Source: Moringa oleifera
Lineage: Eukaryota; Streptophyta; Magnoliopsida; Brassicales; Moringaceae
Direction: 5' to 3'
Assembly: GCA_021397835.1 (NCBI GenBank)
Contig: JAJFZO010000566.1
Location: 3,720,001 to 3,784,000 of the forward strand
DNA: 64,000 bases
Shown here: positions 13,270 through 24,779 of the stretch, one piece after another
How the letters are laid out: each line of letters opens with the position of its first letter
Position numbering within the stretch: position 1 is the first letter of the stretch
Made by a program: the position numbers and the translations under genes
Notes under the pieces: generated by a model
The model's input: only the letters and a program-made list of their open reading frames with translations
Told to the model about the DNA's origin: nothing
The model's database searches: none

Positions 13270-15000
13270 AGCACATGACATCTGAAGACAATGCAAAAGG
13301 AAGAGTCATTAGTATAAGCAACATTGATAAGATATATCTCCCATAAATGACATTGTAAATTAATTAAAACATGCCTTTATAAAGTTGCAAGTTTAATTAA
13401 AGATCAACATAAGGTTGATTGGTTATTTGTTATGCTTGACTTTACGCTTTGGTGTGAATTTGATTATTGAAAATACTTGATTTGAAAAATAAATATCTCT
13501 AAATGTGAATGTGGTAGTTAAGAAGAATACTTAGGAATAGGTCACAAAGAGTATAAAATGCTTAAAATTGGACAAAAACATGTTAAATGATCGTTTTAGG
13601 CTAGCTTCAAATAAGATGTAGCAATATTATTAGCCCTTAGGTGGTAATTCTTGTCTAGAGAAAGATTAAAGCCATGGTACTCGCCTAAGCGATTTTAGCT
13701 TAAGTAAAGGCCTAGTTGGCACTATTAGCTGTGGTCCGGTACTGTCGATCCATTAAGGTATAAATACTTATCTCATGCTTTGAACCCTAATTTTTCCTTT
13801 TTAAAACTCTAGTTCCTACATCTTTTTTTCCATCAACATCTCTTTCATTCTTCGACCAAATTCCAACTAAAATCATGCTCAAAATGCCTAAATCACATCA
13901 CATACACGTTCTTCCACTTGAAAATCACCTAGATTTCAACATTGATGAGCTTTGAGATGTCAAAACTAAAATTTACTTGTAAGAAGAGATAATGTAAAGG
14001 AAATATAATAATAGCTTTAGATCTAAGGGGACTCAAGTAGGTAGGTAGTAGATTTTTTAGATTTGATTCTTAGAATAGAATTTTAGATAAATGCAATGGG
14101 GTGGAAACCCATTAAGTCTTTCATCTTTAATTGTTCAACTGATATCCTCATAGAATTTTCATATGAGAAGTTTACTGAAATGTTAGGCATACCATGTCAA
14201 GGGTAATTAATGTATAACACTAAGGTTAAGCCAATTGTTTATGGGTATGACCATAAAGAGCTTTATAGATGTTGTGTGTTAGCATGCCATAAAGAACAAG
14301 ACAGTAGGATGACAATTAAAGATCCAAACTAGGCTCCTTCATCAAATAATAAGGTATATCTTTTTACTTAGGTGTGGACATGAAGATGATGTGTCATTCA
14401 TGGACGAATACATTCTTGATAAAATTTTAAGGAACTACCATGTAACTTATCATACTTGTAATGGTAAGGCACTTGGTGAATGCAATGAAGTCTAGGAACT
14501 TAACACTTCCTTAGGGTTTGATTCTAAGCGAAGTTTTTAAGCACTTTCAGGTCCCATTGTCACCCATCTTAGAGATTATGCATTTAGAATTAAAGATATT
14601 TTTGATAAAAATACCATGAAACACATGAATTTAGTGGAGGAGAATAAAGAATGGATCAATTCAATAAGTAAGGTGCATGTGGGTCTCAGGATGAGGATAT
14701 AGGTAAGGAGGACCTAAAGGATAAGGCCTATCATACCTCTACCAATGAGTTTTTTTATGGGAGAAGTGTGAGTGTTTGATTGGAAGCATTGCACACTTTC
14801 TTAGCAAAGAGGATAGATACTATGAAACTATCAGTCAATCGAAGGATTAACCAACTAGAAGCCAAGGTTAATAAGATAGCTAGATATCTTGGTTGGGTTA
14901 ATGACATGGTTCGCTGATATCTTCATAAGAAAATGTTAGTTGTGTTATGCTTCTATTTGCTTTTATGAAATGTTAGATTATATGTAAATGAAAAATGAAC
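13270..15000 (+). mobile_element. Probable LTR-retroelement fragment, gag-like
   Basis: A TATA-like GGTATAAATACT lies near 13,760, followed by broken open segments and a helix-rich stretch near 14,815-14,920 (MKLSVNRRINQLEAKVNKIA), which looks like a short coiled coil. I think of the large gag-like proteins annotated as plant transposon protein domains, but the match is loose. Boundaries are unclear and the frame is broken. Confidence 0.35.
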
Positions 15001-15409
15001 ATTGTAGTTAGTATATGCTTTGAATTTAGAAATAAGGTGCACTTTTGTTTATGGAAATAAGTAATCCCTTAGTGTAAATTGCTTATGTTATTAATGAAAA
15101 TATTGGTTAAACATTTTTTATGCATTGTTAGTAATAAAAACATTGGTTGGATTGAAAATTGACATTCATTTTAATTTTTAGACAACTCTAAGTACAAGAG
15201 ATAATAATAAATACCTGTAATTGAATAAAAATGAAAAGAATATTTTCAATCAATTTATGGCTAGATATAAGTTTGATGTATGTTGATGAATATGTGGTTA
15301 CTTGTATGCCTATGAGTTTTTTTAATCTTTTCACATTTACTTTATGTATAAGAGTAAATGATCAATGCTTTGAATGAAAATGAATGAACGAATAAGTTAC
15401 TTGTTATTG

Positions 15410-16660
15410 ACCTTAGGTAGGCAACCCAAAAAGGAGGATGAATTGAGTTTTTAAAATTTCTTGCTTCTCTACCAAGTATTTATACTTGTTTTTCTTAAGT
15501 CTGATAGCAACAATGTAATATTCAACAAATAAATTACAAGAAAAGAAAGTAGGTTTAAAGAAGCAAGTACAATCAGTTTTACATGGTTTGGCAATCCCAA
15601 CTTACATCCATACCTTCAAGCTTTACGTTTGAGGATTTTTTTCGCTAAACCTTTTAAGAAATGCTTACTTGGTTTAACTCAACCAAGATCCTTGCGACTA
15701 TGGTGAATCCCCTCACCATGAGACCTAATCTCAAAAAAAAAAAAATACAACAATGGAATTTTTAAAATACAAATAAAGCTCAATATTTCACATACAATTG
15801 CCTAAAACGATTTTGAATGAGTATAAAGGTGATAGAACTTTATATTCATGAGAGAAAGATGAAGTCTAGGCTTTCGAAAGTGTAAATAGTCAATGTCCAA
15901 GTGTTTTCAAAGACCTCTTTATAACCCTAATTTAAAATATGATTGTTAGACACATATTTAAGTTGTTTAAAATTCAAAATCCCATCAAGGTCAAGGCACC
16001 AAGTCATGAGGCGATGGTACCCACCAAACTGCTTGTTAGACTTAAAAAGTTTCAACTTATCCATTTGGATGGTGGCATCAACCGAAGAAACACTTAGATG
16101 ATGACACCATCTATTAGGCAATATCACCAATCAAGGTAAAGATTTGGACTGTGACATTGACTGTTGGGTGGAACCACTAGCCAAGACCATGACTTAGATG
16201 GTGACATTGGTTGATTGGCTGCTCATACTGGCCAAGGTTAATCCTTTGCCTTTACTTTGCTTGGTTCTTGTGTTTTTTCAGGTTAGTTTCTTAAAACTTA
16301 AGCTTTCTTTATTAAAAATAACTACATCTTTTATTTTCAAAGAATCCTTTTCAGATCAAAAAGCTCTATTAAACATGATTTCATTTGAAACCTTTTTGTC
16401 ATGCATGACAACGAAATCTATCTTGTGCAAATACAATGAGATTTGCATAAATTCCTAGTTGTCCTATTTTATTTACTTGATCTCCAAGCTTTTTTATCAT
16501 TGTATAGCTTCAAGCCTTCATGTAGCCTTTCATTAGCCTTAATTGATAGCATGTTTAAGCTAAGCTATACATCTTATTCAAATATTAGTTTACAAATATG
16601 TTTGTTGTCAACAAAAACTAGTCCTCATATTATGACAATGTGTGATCATGGGCCTAACAC
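15410..16660. mobile_element. LTR remnant
   Basis: The stretch opens with AAAAAGGAGGATGAATTG, like the polypurine and LTR-start phrase of some plant LTR elements, and contains ACATGGTTTGGCAATCCCAACTT-type wording near 15,580 (compare the common plant LTR phrase around TGGTTCGGC). Repeated phrases built on GGTGACATTG and CAAGG lie at 16,070-16,240. Open frames at 16,198-16,664 lack any family feature. Confidence 0.4.
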
Positions 16661-16664
16661 TTAG

Positions 16665-17030
16665 CATTGATGCTTGCTTGTGGTTGGATATAAGAAGTTG
16701 AAGTTGATGTGATCGAAAGTTATGAAGTGTTTATATTTCAAATTTCTCATGTTGCATACTAAATGGAACAAAAAAGATAAGCATGGTTTGCAAAAGTCAG
16801 GAAAAGGTACTATTCAAATGAAAATAATTTAAAAAACCTTTTGGTTTTTGCAAAATGAAGAGCACATAGTTAAGGGGAGTGTGTGTCTTGCTTTCCATAA
16901 GCTTTGTAGTGTTTTTACAAACAAATATTTTATATCTCTTAAGTATTTAGGTGAAAACCTCAAATATATATTTAGTGGCCCTTTTGAATAGAGTTAATAC
17001 TGTTTGCACTTAATGTGTAACAATTTCAAA
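16665..17030. other. No recognisable gene
   Basis: AT-rich DNA. The gypsy gag similarity fades at about 17,000-17,030, so the host element is truncated here or joined to unrelated DNA. Confidence 0.4.
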
Positions 17031-17301
17031 GTCCTCACAGTCGGTAGGACCAAATCTTGCCCACAGCTCTTCTTAGAAAAATTTCCATGTCACCTTCTTA
17101 GAGGATGTCTTTAGCCATTGTCACCATTGGTTTGCTTCACTTTCTAAATGAAAGGAAGCCAAAGACACTTTTTGTGGTTCCAGAGTGCCTTGATACTCAA
17201 AGAATTGATCCACTCTCATGAGCCATTCGGTTGGATCATCTCTAAAGAAACATAAAGGAATTCTAGCCTGGCTAATTTAGGAGAGAACAATTGTCGTCCT
17301 C

Positions 17302-17567
17302 TGTTGGATTTTTTAAAGGAAAAGAAATATTAAGAAAAAAAAGGAATTGCTGTGTAAAGTTCTATTTTTATTGAACTGATGAAGACTTTAAATACAGCTA
17401 AAATTCAAAAACTGAAATACGTAAAAACAGCAACTACTTACGTTTTCAGTTTAACTACTTCCTAAAAATCTGAAACTACTGCTGACTAAGTTATTTGAAT
17501 CATTCAAACAACACTAAGTAAGACATCAAATTTATTTAAAATAAAAGACAACTAATAAATTCCAACA
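17302..17567 (-). repeat. 3' LTR of the copia insertion (266 bp)
   Basis: Plus-strand ends are TGTTGGA and TCCAACA, a 7-bp inverted terminal repeat. It lies immediately outside the end of the RNase H frame, where a copia 3' LTR should be. The sequence is AT-rich with AATAAAAATAG-type polyadenylation signals on the minus strand. A short purine-rich tract (GAGGAGTG) precedes it. Confidence 0.85.
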
Positions 17568-17599
17568 TGGATGAAATTTGCAGCAACTAAAGTACAGCT

Positions 17600-19827
17600 T
17601 CAACACTCCTCCTTACTTTGGTTGCTGCAAACTCCAAGTTTTTCTCTGAGAAATTCAAACTTGCTTCTTGGTAAAGGCTTCGTGAATATATCGGCAAGTT
17701 GCAATTCAGTTTTGCAATAAGTCAAGCAAACTGTACCTTCCTTCTGCACTTCTCGAAGGAAAAATAATTTAATGTTGAAATGCTTGGTTTTTCCATGAAA
17801 AACAAGATTGTTTGAAATCGAAATAGCAGCTTGATTATCAACAAACACTTCAGTACATCCCTCTTGCTTCATTTTTAAATCTACCAACACTTTTTTGAGC
17901 CATAAAGCTTGATTCACAGCAGCATTAGCAGCAACGAATTCAGCTTCTGCCGTAGATTGTGCCACTGTATCTTGCTTTTTACAGCTCCATGAGAATACAC
18001 TTGAACCAAGCAAGAAACAGTATCCTGAAGTGCTCTTCAAATCATCAAGAGAGCCTCCCCAATCACTATCGGAATATCCTTGCAAAACACAATTCTGACT
18101 TTTGCAAAATTTAATTCCAAAACTCAAAGTCCCTTTCACATATCTCAGGACTCTTTTAGCAGCAGTAAGATGAGTTTCAGTTGCACAATTGGTAAATCTA
18201 GATAGTAGACTTACTGAATGTAAGATATCAGGCCTAGTAGCCGTCAAGTACATTAAACAATCAACTAGACTTCTGTAAAATGTTTCATCAACTGGTTCAG
18301 CTTCATCTTCTTTGCTCAACTTCTCCTTCTGGCACATTGGAGTATCTACTCTCTTGCATTCATCCATTTTGAATTTTTTCAGGATTTCCTTCGCATACTT
18401 CTGTTGACAGATGAACACTTCTCCAAGTTTCTACTTTATTTTCATTCCCAAAAAGTATGCCATTTCCCCCAAATCTGTCATCTCAAAAATTTGTTTCATA
18501 TCTTTCTTGAACATTTTCACCATCTCTTCATTACTTCCAGTGACCAGCAGATCATCCACATACAATGAAACAACAACAAAATTGATTTCATCACCTTTAA
18601 TGTATAGGGTAGCTTCATTAAGACTTCTGTTGAAACCCAGTTTCATCAAATACTCATCAATTCTGCTGTACCATGCTCTTGGGGCCTGTTTCAGACCATA
18701 CAGGGCCTTCTTGAGCAAGTACACATCATCTTCTTGCCCTTTCACAGCGAAGCCTTTCGGTTGCTCGACATAAATCTCTTCCTCCAAAAAACCATTTAGG
18801 AATGTTGACTTGACATCAAGTTGATATACTTTCCAATTCTTTTGTGCAGCTATCACAAGCAATAACCTGATTGTGTCTAATCTGGCAACAGGAGCAAATG
18901 TGTTAGAAAAATCAACACCAAAAATTTGAGCATACCTTTTTACAACAAGCCTAGCTTTATGCTTGTTGATTGAACCATCAGGATTTAACTTGGTTCTAAA
19001 TACCCACTTCACTCCAATCACTTTTCTATTTTTGGGTCTTTTCACCAGCCTCCATGTTTCATTTTTTTCAATCATTAACAGCTCTTCTTTCATTGCTGTA
19101 GTCCATTTCGGATCCTTCTCTGCTTCCCAAAAATCTGTTGGTTCAAGCAGAGCAACATTGCATCTTTGATAAATATCAGAAAGTGATCGCATACCTCTAA
19201 TTGGAATGTCATCAACCAGCTCATCTTGATCAAGTTGATTTTTTGAAACTTGACCAGGACATTCAACTCCTAGTTTTTTATCCCAATCCCACTCATCATT
19301 CTCCATGAAATGCACATCTCTACTTATCAAAATTTTCTTGGTGTTTGGTTGGAAAATTCTGTAAGCTTTAGAGACCAAGCTGTACCCGACAAAGATTCCA
19401 GCTTCTGCCTTTTTATCCAACTTATCCCGTTTTGTCTGAGGAATATAAACAAAACACAAGCAACCAAATACTTTGAGATTTTTTAGAGAGGGTTTAAAAC
19501 CATACCAGGCTTCATACGGAGTTTTTTCTAAGACAGCTTTGGTAGGAAGTCGATTAAGAAGGAATACGGCCATATGTGCGGCCTCTGCCCAGTACTCCTT
19601 TGGCAAATTCTTCTCAAACATCAAACATCTCGCCATCTCCATTATGGTGCGGTTCTTTCTCTCGCTGACTCCATTCTATTGTGGAGTGTATGGAGCAGTG
19701 AGTTGATGTTCTATCCCTGCTTCTTCACAAAATTGGTTAAATTGATTGCAGGTGTACTCCTTGCCATTGTCAGATCTTAAAACTTGTATTTTGTGACCAC
19801 TTTGTGTTTCAATCCATTGCTTCAACA
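17600..19827 (-). pseudogene. Copia integrase/RT/RNase H, two in-frame stops
   Basis: The frame opens in mid-integrase (LKQWIETQSGHK, then RSDNGKEYTC with a catalytic Asp of the DDE triad). It continues through NGVSERKNRT and KVFGCLCFVYIP to reverse transcriptase (FAPVARLDTIR, YVDDLLVTG) and RNase H (AQSTAEAEFVA, VDNQAAISISNN). Only two stops break it: TAG at 19,676-19,678 between PQ and NGV, and TAG at 18,431-18,433 after YFLGMKIK. Both are single-codon interruptions with the frame kept. The usual KHI.I..HF.RE motif reads KHFNIKLFFLRE. The few lesions suggest this copy is younger than the surrounding elements. The N-terminal third of integrase, gag and protease are absent. Confidence 0.9.
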
Positions 19828-20089
19828 TCCTCCTTCATAGTTATCTAGAGACTCCTCCCTTGTGTTGCGGTAACATTGATTAGGAGAGTTGGTATATGGT
19901 TCGGAATTGTTGCTGGAAGAAGCAGCTTTGTTAGAGAATAGAATTTCTGAAATTTTGTTTATGTGGTTTTCTATTTGATTGAACTTGTCAGCCACACTAA
20001 TCTCCAATCGACTGAGACTATCTTGAGCTCCTCCTAGTTCCATCTCAAGGCTTTCAATCCTTTCTTTATTAGTTGACATAGTGAATGCA

Positions 20090-20101
20090 GCTCTGATACG
20101 G
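20090..20101 (-). other. Primer-binding site of the gypsy element
   Basis: On the minus strand, GTATCAGAGC matches the initiator-Met tRNA primer-binding consensus. It lies 10 bp upstream of the gag start codon and just downstream of the LTR. Confidence 0.75.
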
Positions 20102-20104
20102 CCC

Positions 20105-20580
20105 ACTCAAAGCTCTGAGAATTTTTGTAGAACTAATGTTCTACTCAGGGTGAGAACAAACCATGAGAATTTTAATCAGAATAAGCTTGAAAGAGTTCAA
20201 ATAACAAATGGAAATAACAACTATTCCTAATTCTCATATTACAATCCTAAGAAATAAGATCCTAATGGCTAACAAGAAGACAGCCTGCTTGTTCAAATTC
20301 GAAATAGTACCTACTTGTTCTATTTTTCAGCATGCTAACTGACCAACTTGGACTTATTCTTTGCAACTTGTCTCTTCAATTCTTTTTCTGCATGTTAGCT
20401 CTCTAATCCAAATACTTCAGATTCTCCACCAGCATTCTTTCTGATGTTCTTGGTTTATCACTACTCTGTTTCTCTCTAACTAGCTTTACTATCTCTGGCA
20501 AGGATTCAATCCTTACAACCTCAGACTCCTCCGTTCAATCTGCTGAGTCAAGCAATCATAAAATTTTCATATTCCCTCAT
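20105..20580 (-). mobile_element. 5' LTR of the Ty3/gypsy element (ends approximate)
   Basis: The DNA upstream of the primer-binding site lacks coding potential and has the composition of an LTR. On the plus strand it starts with TGAGAATTTTTG near 20,116. The outer end is not certain, and no 3' LTR copy is seen in the window. Confidence 0.6.
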
Positions 20581-20599
20581 GTTGATTCTGCAAACATCA

Positions 20600-21380
20600 G
20601 CTTGTGTATACATGATTGTATGAGTGGCTGCATATGTTGTCTATTTCTTTAAATGGGCAAAGCTTTGCATAACCCATCCCTCCCCCCCCCCAACCCTAAT
20701 TTTTTTCTTTCGTTTAAAAAGAAATTTCTTATAAATCATTAACCATACTCCACCCTATACTCATGTCCATTTGGGCTAAATTTCAGGAAAGCATTTCCAT
20801 GAGGTTTCTCAGAGGGCAAATCCATTTTAAGAATTTTCTGCATTCTGGTGGATCCTTGTTCTTGTCCTGGAGCAACTTAATTTTTAGCTTTTTAAACATT
20901 TTTCAATCCTTAGGTACTGAAGATGATTTTGTGGGTGGGATACATGTGATTGTCAACATGTAAAACATCCCATGTTACAAGCCGTCAAATATCGTCCATC
21001 CTGCAAATCATTTTTTAGTAAAGTAACTCAAAAAATTTAATGATTTGCAATACCTAAGACATGCAAGACAACTGAGCAAGTTTTTTTTTTCACTTAATCA
21101 CATTCTGTTCAACTTTATTGACACTGAAAATATGTCACAAAAATGAGGCATTTAATCCTCTGTCTCTACTTTTTGCATCCATCAAAGATCCATATCGATC
21201 TGCATTGAGAAAAATGATACGGTTCCACCTTATCATCAAAACTCAATTGTGAAAGCACAAGATTAATGGCAAGAGAGACTAATTATACAATAAGTACAGC
21301 AAGATCTCCACTTCATCTAACAAAAGCTCCCCTGATTACAGAATTCAGTACTTTCACATAAACTTAGAACCAGGCCTTTG
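20600..21380. other. VMA21 3' flank and intergenic DNA
   Basis: No gene is recognised. The part from about 21,120 to 21,380 is probably the VMA21 3' UTR, because that gene is transcribed towards lower coordinates. A C-rich run lies at 20,682-20,690. Confidence 0.4.
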
Positions 21381-23455
21381 CTATTCTTGTTTCTTGAGGG
21401 CTTGGTTAGAAACCTCAGCTTCAGCTGTAGGCTGGCTGACACTAGCTTTTGCCTCGGCCAGAAATGCAGGATCAGGTTCATGTTTATCTGAAGGTTCTTT
21501 CATTGCCATGTAAATGTAGAATGCAATGACAATATTGACCGATATTACAGCAAGGAATCCGCTCAACAGTGTCAGAGAATGGGGGGACAAGTTGGCTGAA
21601 CCTGTTCCAAACAAGAAAAGTTCCCCATTTTAGTAGTGATTACAGCTACAACCCCAATGAAATCTTATAACAATATGATAAAATTATAGCGATAAATGAA
21701 ATCAAATGACAAATACAAGTAATTTTATGAAAAACAGACACCAACATTCAGTGACAGTTGCCTTAGGGATTCTCTGAGTTATTTCTTTAGATTATATTTA
21801 CAAAAGATCCAATCATACGAAAAAAATAAAGAATGACCTTAATAATTTCAAGGTGCCCTTCAAAGAAATGCCATTAAATCAAGGCCTACCCTAGTCAATA
21901 ACAAACACCCATATGCAGTGATCTACTTTTAGGTGCAGATTCTAATTAACAAAGAACCTAGACTACTTGAAACAAATCACATCAATAATCAAATTATGCT
22001 GAAAACATAAATATGCCAAACCTCATGCAACAGAGGAGATTAACTATTTAATCCCTTAACAAAGGCCACACTAACCAATGCCAACCAACAAAATAAACAA
22101 AACTGATAAAACACTATCACAAAAAAACTCCCTCTAAACTGCTAGGTTGTTTCCATCAATGAGAAGAACTGAAAATGAATAGCCAAACAAACTTATGATA
22201 CAACACCTTCTTCTGGACTTTGAATGCTTTAGAGGGAAAGCTTACATAAGTGATGCGGATCATTAATCAGAAAACCAACTTATTTCAGGCATAAAAGGAC
22301 TTGATTAGGATATTTCTTCTAATCTTCTTATATGATTATGATTGATTTTCATCATTTCCTTATTTGATTGGGGTTGATTTTGTAATTAGCCTATAAATTA
22401 CCTACATTGTTACAAACAATACAAAAATGTTACGATAATAAATAGAATTCTAGTATTAATTCTTACTCTTGCTTTCTTTTTCTCATCTACTTCTGTCTTT
22501 CCTAATTTCTACCATCAATTTCTCCCTATTTCATCCCTCCTTTTTAATTCTTTCTTTCCTTGTACATATCCCATGTCAATTGGTACAAAAGCTTCTTTTT
22601 TTTTTTTTTTCAATTCTTATATTTCTTTATGTCTTCTCTTACTTCCAACTCAAGAAAACCAAGATGCAAAAGTTTTTACTAAAGTAACAATAAAGAGAAA
22701 GAAGCTCTTAATATTTATCATTGAAAAATCATGCCCCTTTGGATGCACCAGATTCAAGCAATTCCTTGGATGCTAGTCCCCTCAATTTGACAGAAGACAT
22801 TCAAGTTGCACATTATAGAAACCCACAAATCATTTTAGTTGCAGGCACTGGATCCAGCATAAACCAACTCCTCTGAACATGTCAAAAAACTTTCAAAGCA
22901 ATCACTAAACTAAAGATATCTTATACTATCTTTAGCTTAAAGCATTTCTTTTTAATCAGAGCTTAGCTTAAAACATTTCAGTACCTCCAAGAACATAGTA
23001 GTTCCACATTGCATACATCATACTTATTAATCAATATCATAAAAAATGATTTTGCAGAAGCATAATACATAATAATAGTTATTTTTCAGATTTCAATAGA
23101 TCTCATTTAACGAGTATACTAGTACTATTTCACTAACAAACTATACAAAACTCTTTTGCAGCTAATATAAAATCATCAAATACCAACACTATCCAAAGAA
23201 TTTGACGTGCAAAGAATGCAGCCAAAAGAGCATGTAAAACATCAACTCAATTTGTAAAGAATGTTAACAGAATTTATAATGATGACAGCAATATTGATCC
23301 ATATTTCACTTACATAATACTAGAATGGCAGAATGAGAATACAGCATGAGAAACACACCTGGAAGTATATTATGGTTAAACCCATATAAAATCGCAATAG
23401 GAGCCACCCACATAAACATTGATGCAATGAAAAACTTCTTTATAACTGCTGCCAT
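21381..23455 (-). CDS. VMA21: VMA21-like V-ATPase assembly membrane protein, 105 aa
   Basis: Two coding exons: 23,455-23,359 (97 nt) and 21,601-21,381 (221 nt, with stop). The donor reads CCAG|GTGTGT, the acceptor AACAG|GTTCAG, phase 1. The protein starts MAAVIKKFFIASMFMWVAP, has a first membrane segment at about residues 8-26 and a second at about 46-70 (LSGFLAVISVNIVIAFYIYM), followed by a polar tail with EPDPAFLAEAKASV. Length and sequence match plant VMA21-like proteins. In the family these are ER membrane chaperones that assemble the Vo sector of the vacuolar H+-ATPase and ride to the Golgi with it. I see no dilysine ER-retrieval signal exactly like that of yeast, but the tail ends KKQE. 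The 1.76-kb coding intron carries a copia LTR. The gene is intact. Confidence 0.92.
22250..22790 (+). mobile_element. Copia LTR with primer-site-like sequence in VMA21 intron
   Basis: The stretch 22,285-22,450 (GATTAGGATATTTC, TATTTGATTGGGGTTGATTT, TAATTAGCCTATAAATTACC) has the wording of a common plant copia LTR with a TATA box. Near 22,577 TTGGTACAAAAGC resembles the TTGGTATCAGAGC primer site, and the DNA after it to about 22,790 looks like the start of a gag leader. No polyprotein follows, so this is an LTR plus a short internal stub. Confidence 0.5.
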
Positions 23456-23470
23456 TTTTGCCTCCAAATC
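23456..23470 (-). other. VMA21 5' UTR segment before the start codon
   Basis: On the minus strand CTTTTAG|GATTTGGAGG is a good 3' splice site 15 bp upstream of the VMA21 start codon. The 5' UTR is therefore interrupted by an intron and its first exon lies upstream. Confidence 0.65.
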
Positions 23471-23849
23471 CTAAAAGAAATGAAAGCATTTGCAATCACA
23501 AAAGATAGTTCACATTAAATATAAAATAGACAGCTATTAAATGGAAAAAGAACAAGAAATACAAAAAAAAAAAAAAAAGTTGCATTTGATGATTTCCAAG
23601 CTTTTCAAGATGAAGAGATTAAAAATCTGTATATTTAAAGATCATAATTTTCAAATACATTATTTGGAACTTAAAAAACCTACAATCTTGAAGTTTCCCA
23701 TTCCTTCTTTGGTTATTCTCACTAATATTTGCAATCAAGAACAAATATCATTTGCTCAAATAGAAGAAAGTACGGAATTTAAATTTTCAAAAAAGAATAT
23801 ATAAAATTTCATATAATTGATAGCTTAGAATTACTTAATAAATACAGAA

Positions 23850-24740
23850 AATTAAAAGAATAATAATATAATTAATTAATATTTACAATAAATAACTATA
23901 ATCATTTTTTATTATACAAGTTACTCAATAATAAATGTGTATACATATTAAATAATAGAATAACAACCAAATTATAATAAATAATTACTAGCATTATTAT
24001 TGTGGATATTACTTCAAACATATATTATGACATCATAATATTATACAATTAAATATTCACAATAAATAAGTATTATTATTCTTATTATTTATTAAATGAC
24101 TATTATTAATAATTAATTAATAAGTAATATCATTTTTATTATATAATTTTTAAATACATATAATTAATAGAATAAAAAGAAAATTAATTAACACATGCAA
24201 CAACATAATATTTTTATTTTTATTATGCAAATTACTAAATAAATAAATGTAGATACACATTAAAAAATAGAATAACAGTAAAAGTATAATAAATAATTAC
24301 TATTATTGTTATTGGAAAATATTACTTCAAACATATATATTTTATAATATAATGATATCATAATTAAATATTCACAATAAATAAGTATTATTATTCTTAC
24401 TATTTATTAATTGACTACTATTCTTAATTAATGAATAAATAAGTAATATTATTGTTATTATACATATGACTTATTAAATAACAGTGAAATTAATATAATA
24501 ATAATGAAAGTAAATATATATGGATAAATAAGTATCATTTTTTGTATTATTTATTAGATAACTACTATTATTAATTAATTAATTAATAAGTAATGTTATT
24601 TTTATTATATAAATGACCTGTTAAATGCAGATAATTAATAAAATAAAAATAAAATTAATTAATATTTGTAATAACTAACTATTTTTGTTTTTATTATACA
24701 AATTACTTACTATATATCTATATAGAGTAAAATAACAGAA
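23850..24740. repeat. AT-rich degenerate tandem repeat, period about 312 bp
   Basis: Blocks recur in order. TTATTATACAAGTTACT... with AATAGAATAACA and ATTACTTCAAACATATAT appears near 23,910 and again near 24,225. CACAATAAATAAGTATTATTATTCTTA appears near 24,061 and 24,372, and a diverged form of the latter near 24,520. A third copy of the block start lies near 24,650. Spacing between the first two copies is about 311-315 bp. The array lies within the proposed VMA21 5' UTR intron. Confidence 0.65.
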
Positions 24741-24779
24741 GTACTTGTTATTACTTTTATTATTAATTATGACTTATTA

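Larger units (their letters stand above)
17302..19827 (-). mobile_element. 5'-truncated Ty1/copia insertion with 5-bp target duplication
   Basis: The inserted DNA contains the 3' part of a copia element (integrase, reverse transcriptase, RNase H and 3' LTR) but no 5' LTR, gag or protease. It is flanked by TCCTC at 17,297-17,301 and TCCTC at 19,828-19,832, a perfect 5-bp duplication of the kind copia integrase makes. The 3' LTR ends with TG...CA. The truncated end, read on the minus strand, starts TGTTGAAGCAATGG inside the integrase reading frame, close to the true LTR start TGTTGGAATT. Removal of the insert plus one TCCTC restores the surrounding gag frame, which fixes both boundaries to the base. 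Confidence 0.9.
17030..20079 (-). pseudogene. Ty3/gypsy gag interrupted by a copia insertion
   Basis: On the minus strand the gag starts at 20,079 (MSTNKERIESLEMELGG), with a predicted coiled coil as in gypsy gags of this type, and runs to 19,828. It resumes at 17,301 with RQLFSPKLARLEF, after which a one-base frameshift leads to DDPTEWLMRVDQFFEYQGT, ASFHLESEANQW and LWARFGPTD, all typical of the retrotransposon gag domain. The two halves are exactly in frame when the copia DNA and one copy of TCCTC are removed. Stops near WQWLK and WKFF show decay beyond the insertion. No gypsy protease or polymerase is present, so the element was also truncated. Confidence 0.85.

Noticed and set aside
16198..16664. 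Two overlapping hydrophobic open frames
   Set aside because: Composition is that expected of AT-rich DNA read on one strand. No domain, no splice support, and the surroundings are LTR debris.
18411..19780. Plus-strand open frames of 60-120 codons
   Set aside because: They are antisense readings of the copia polymerase frame.
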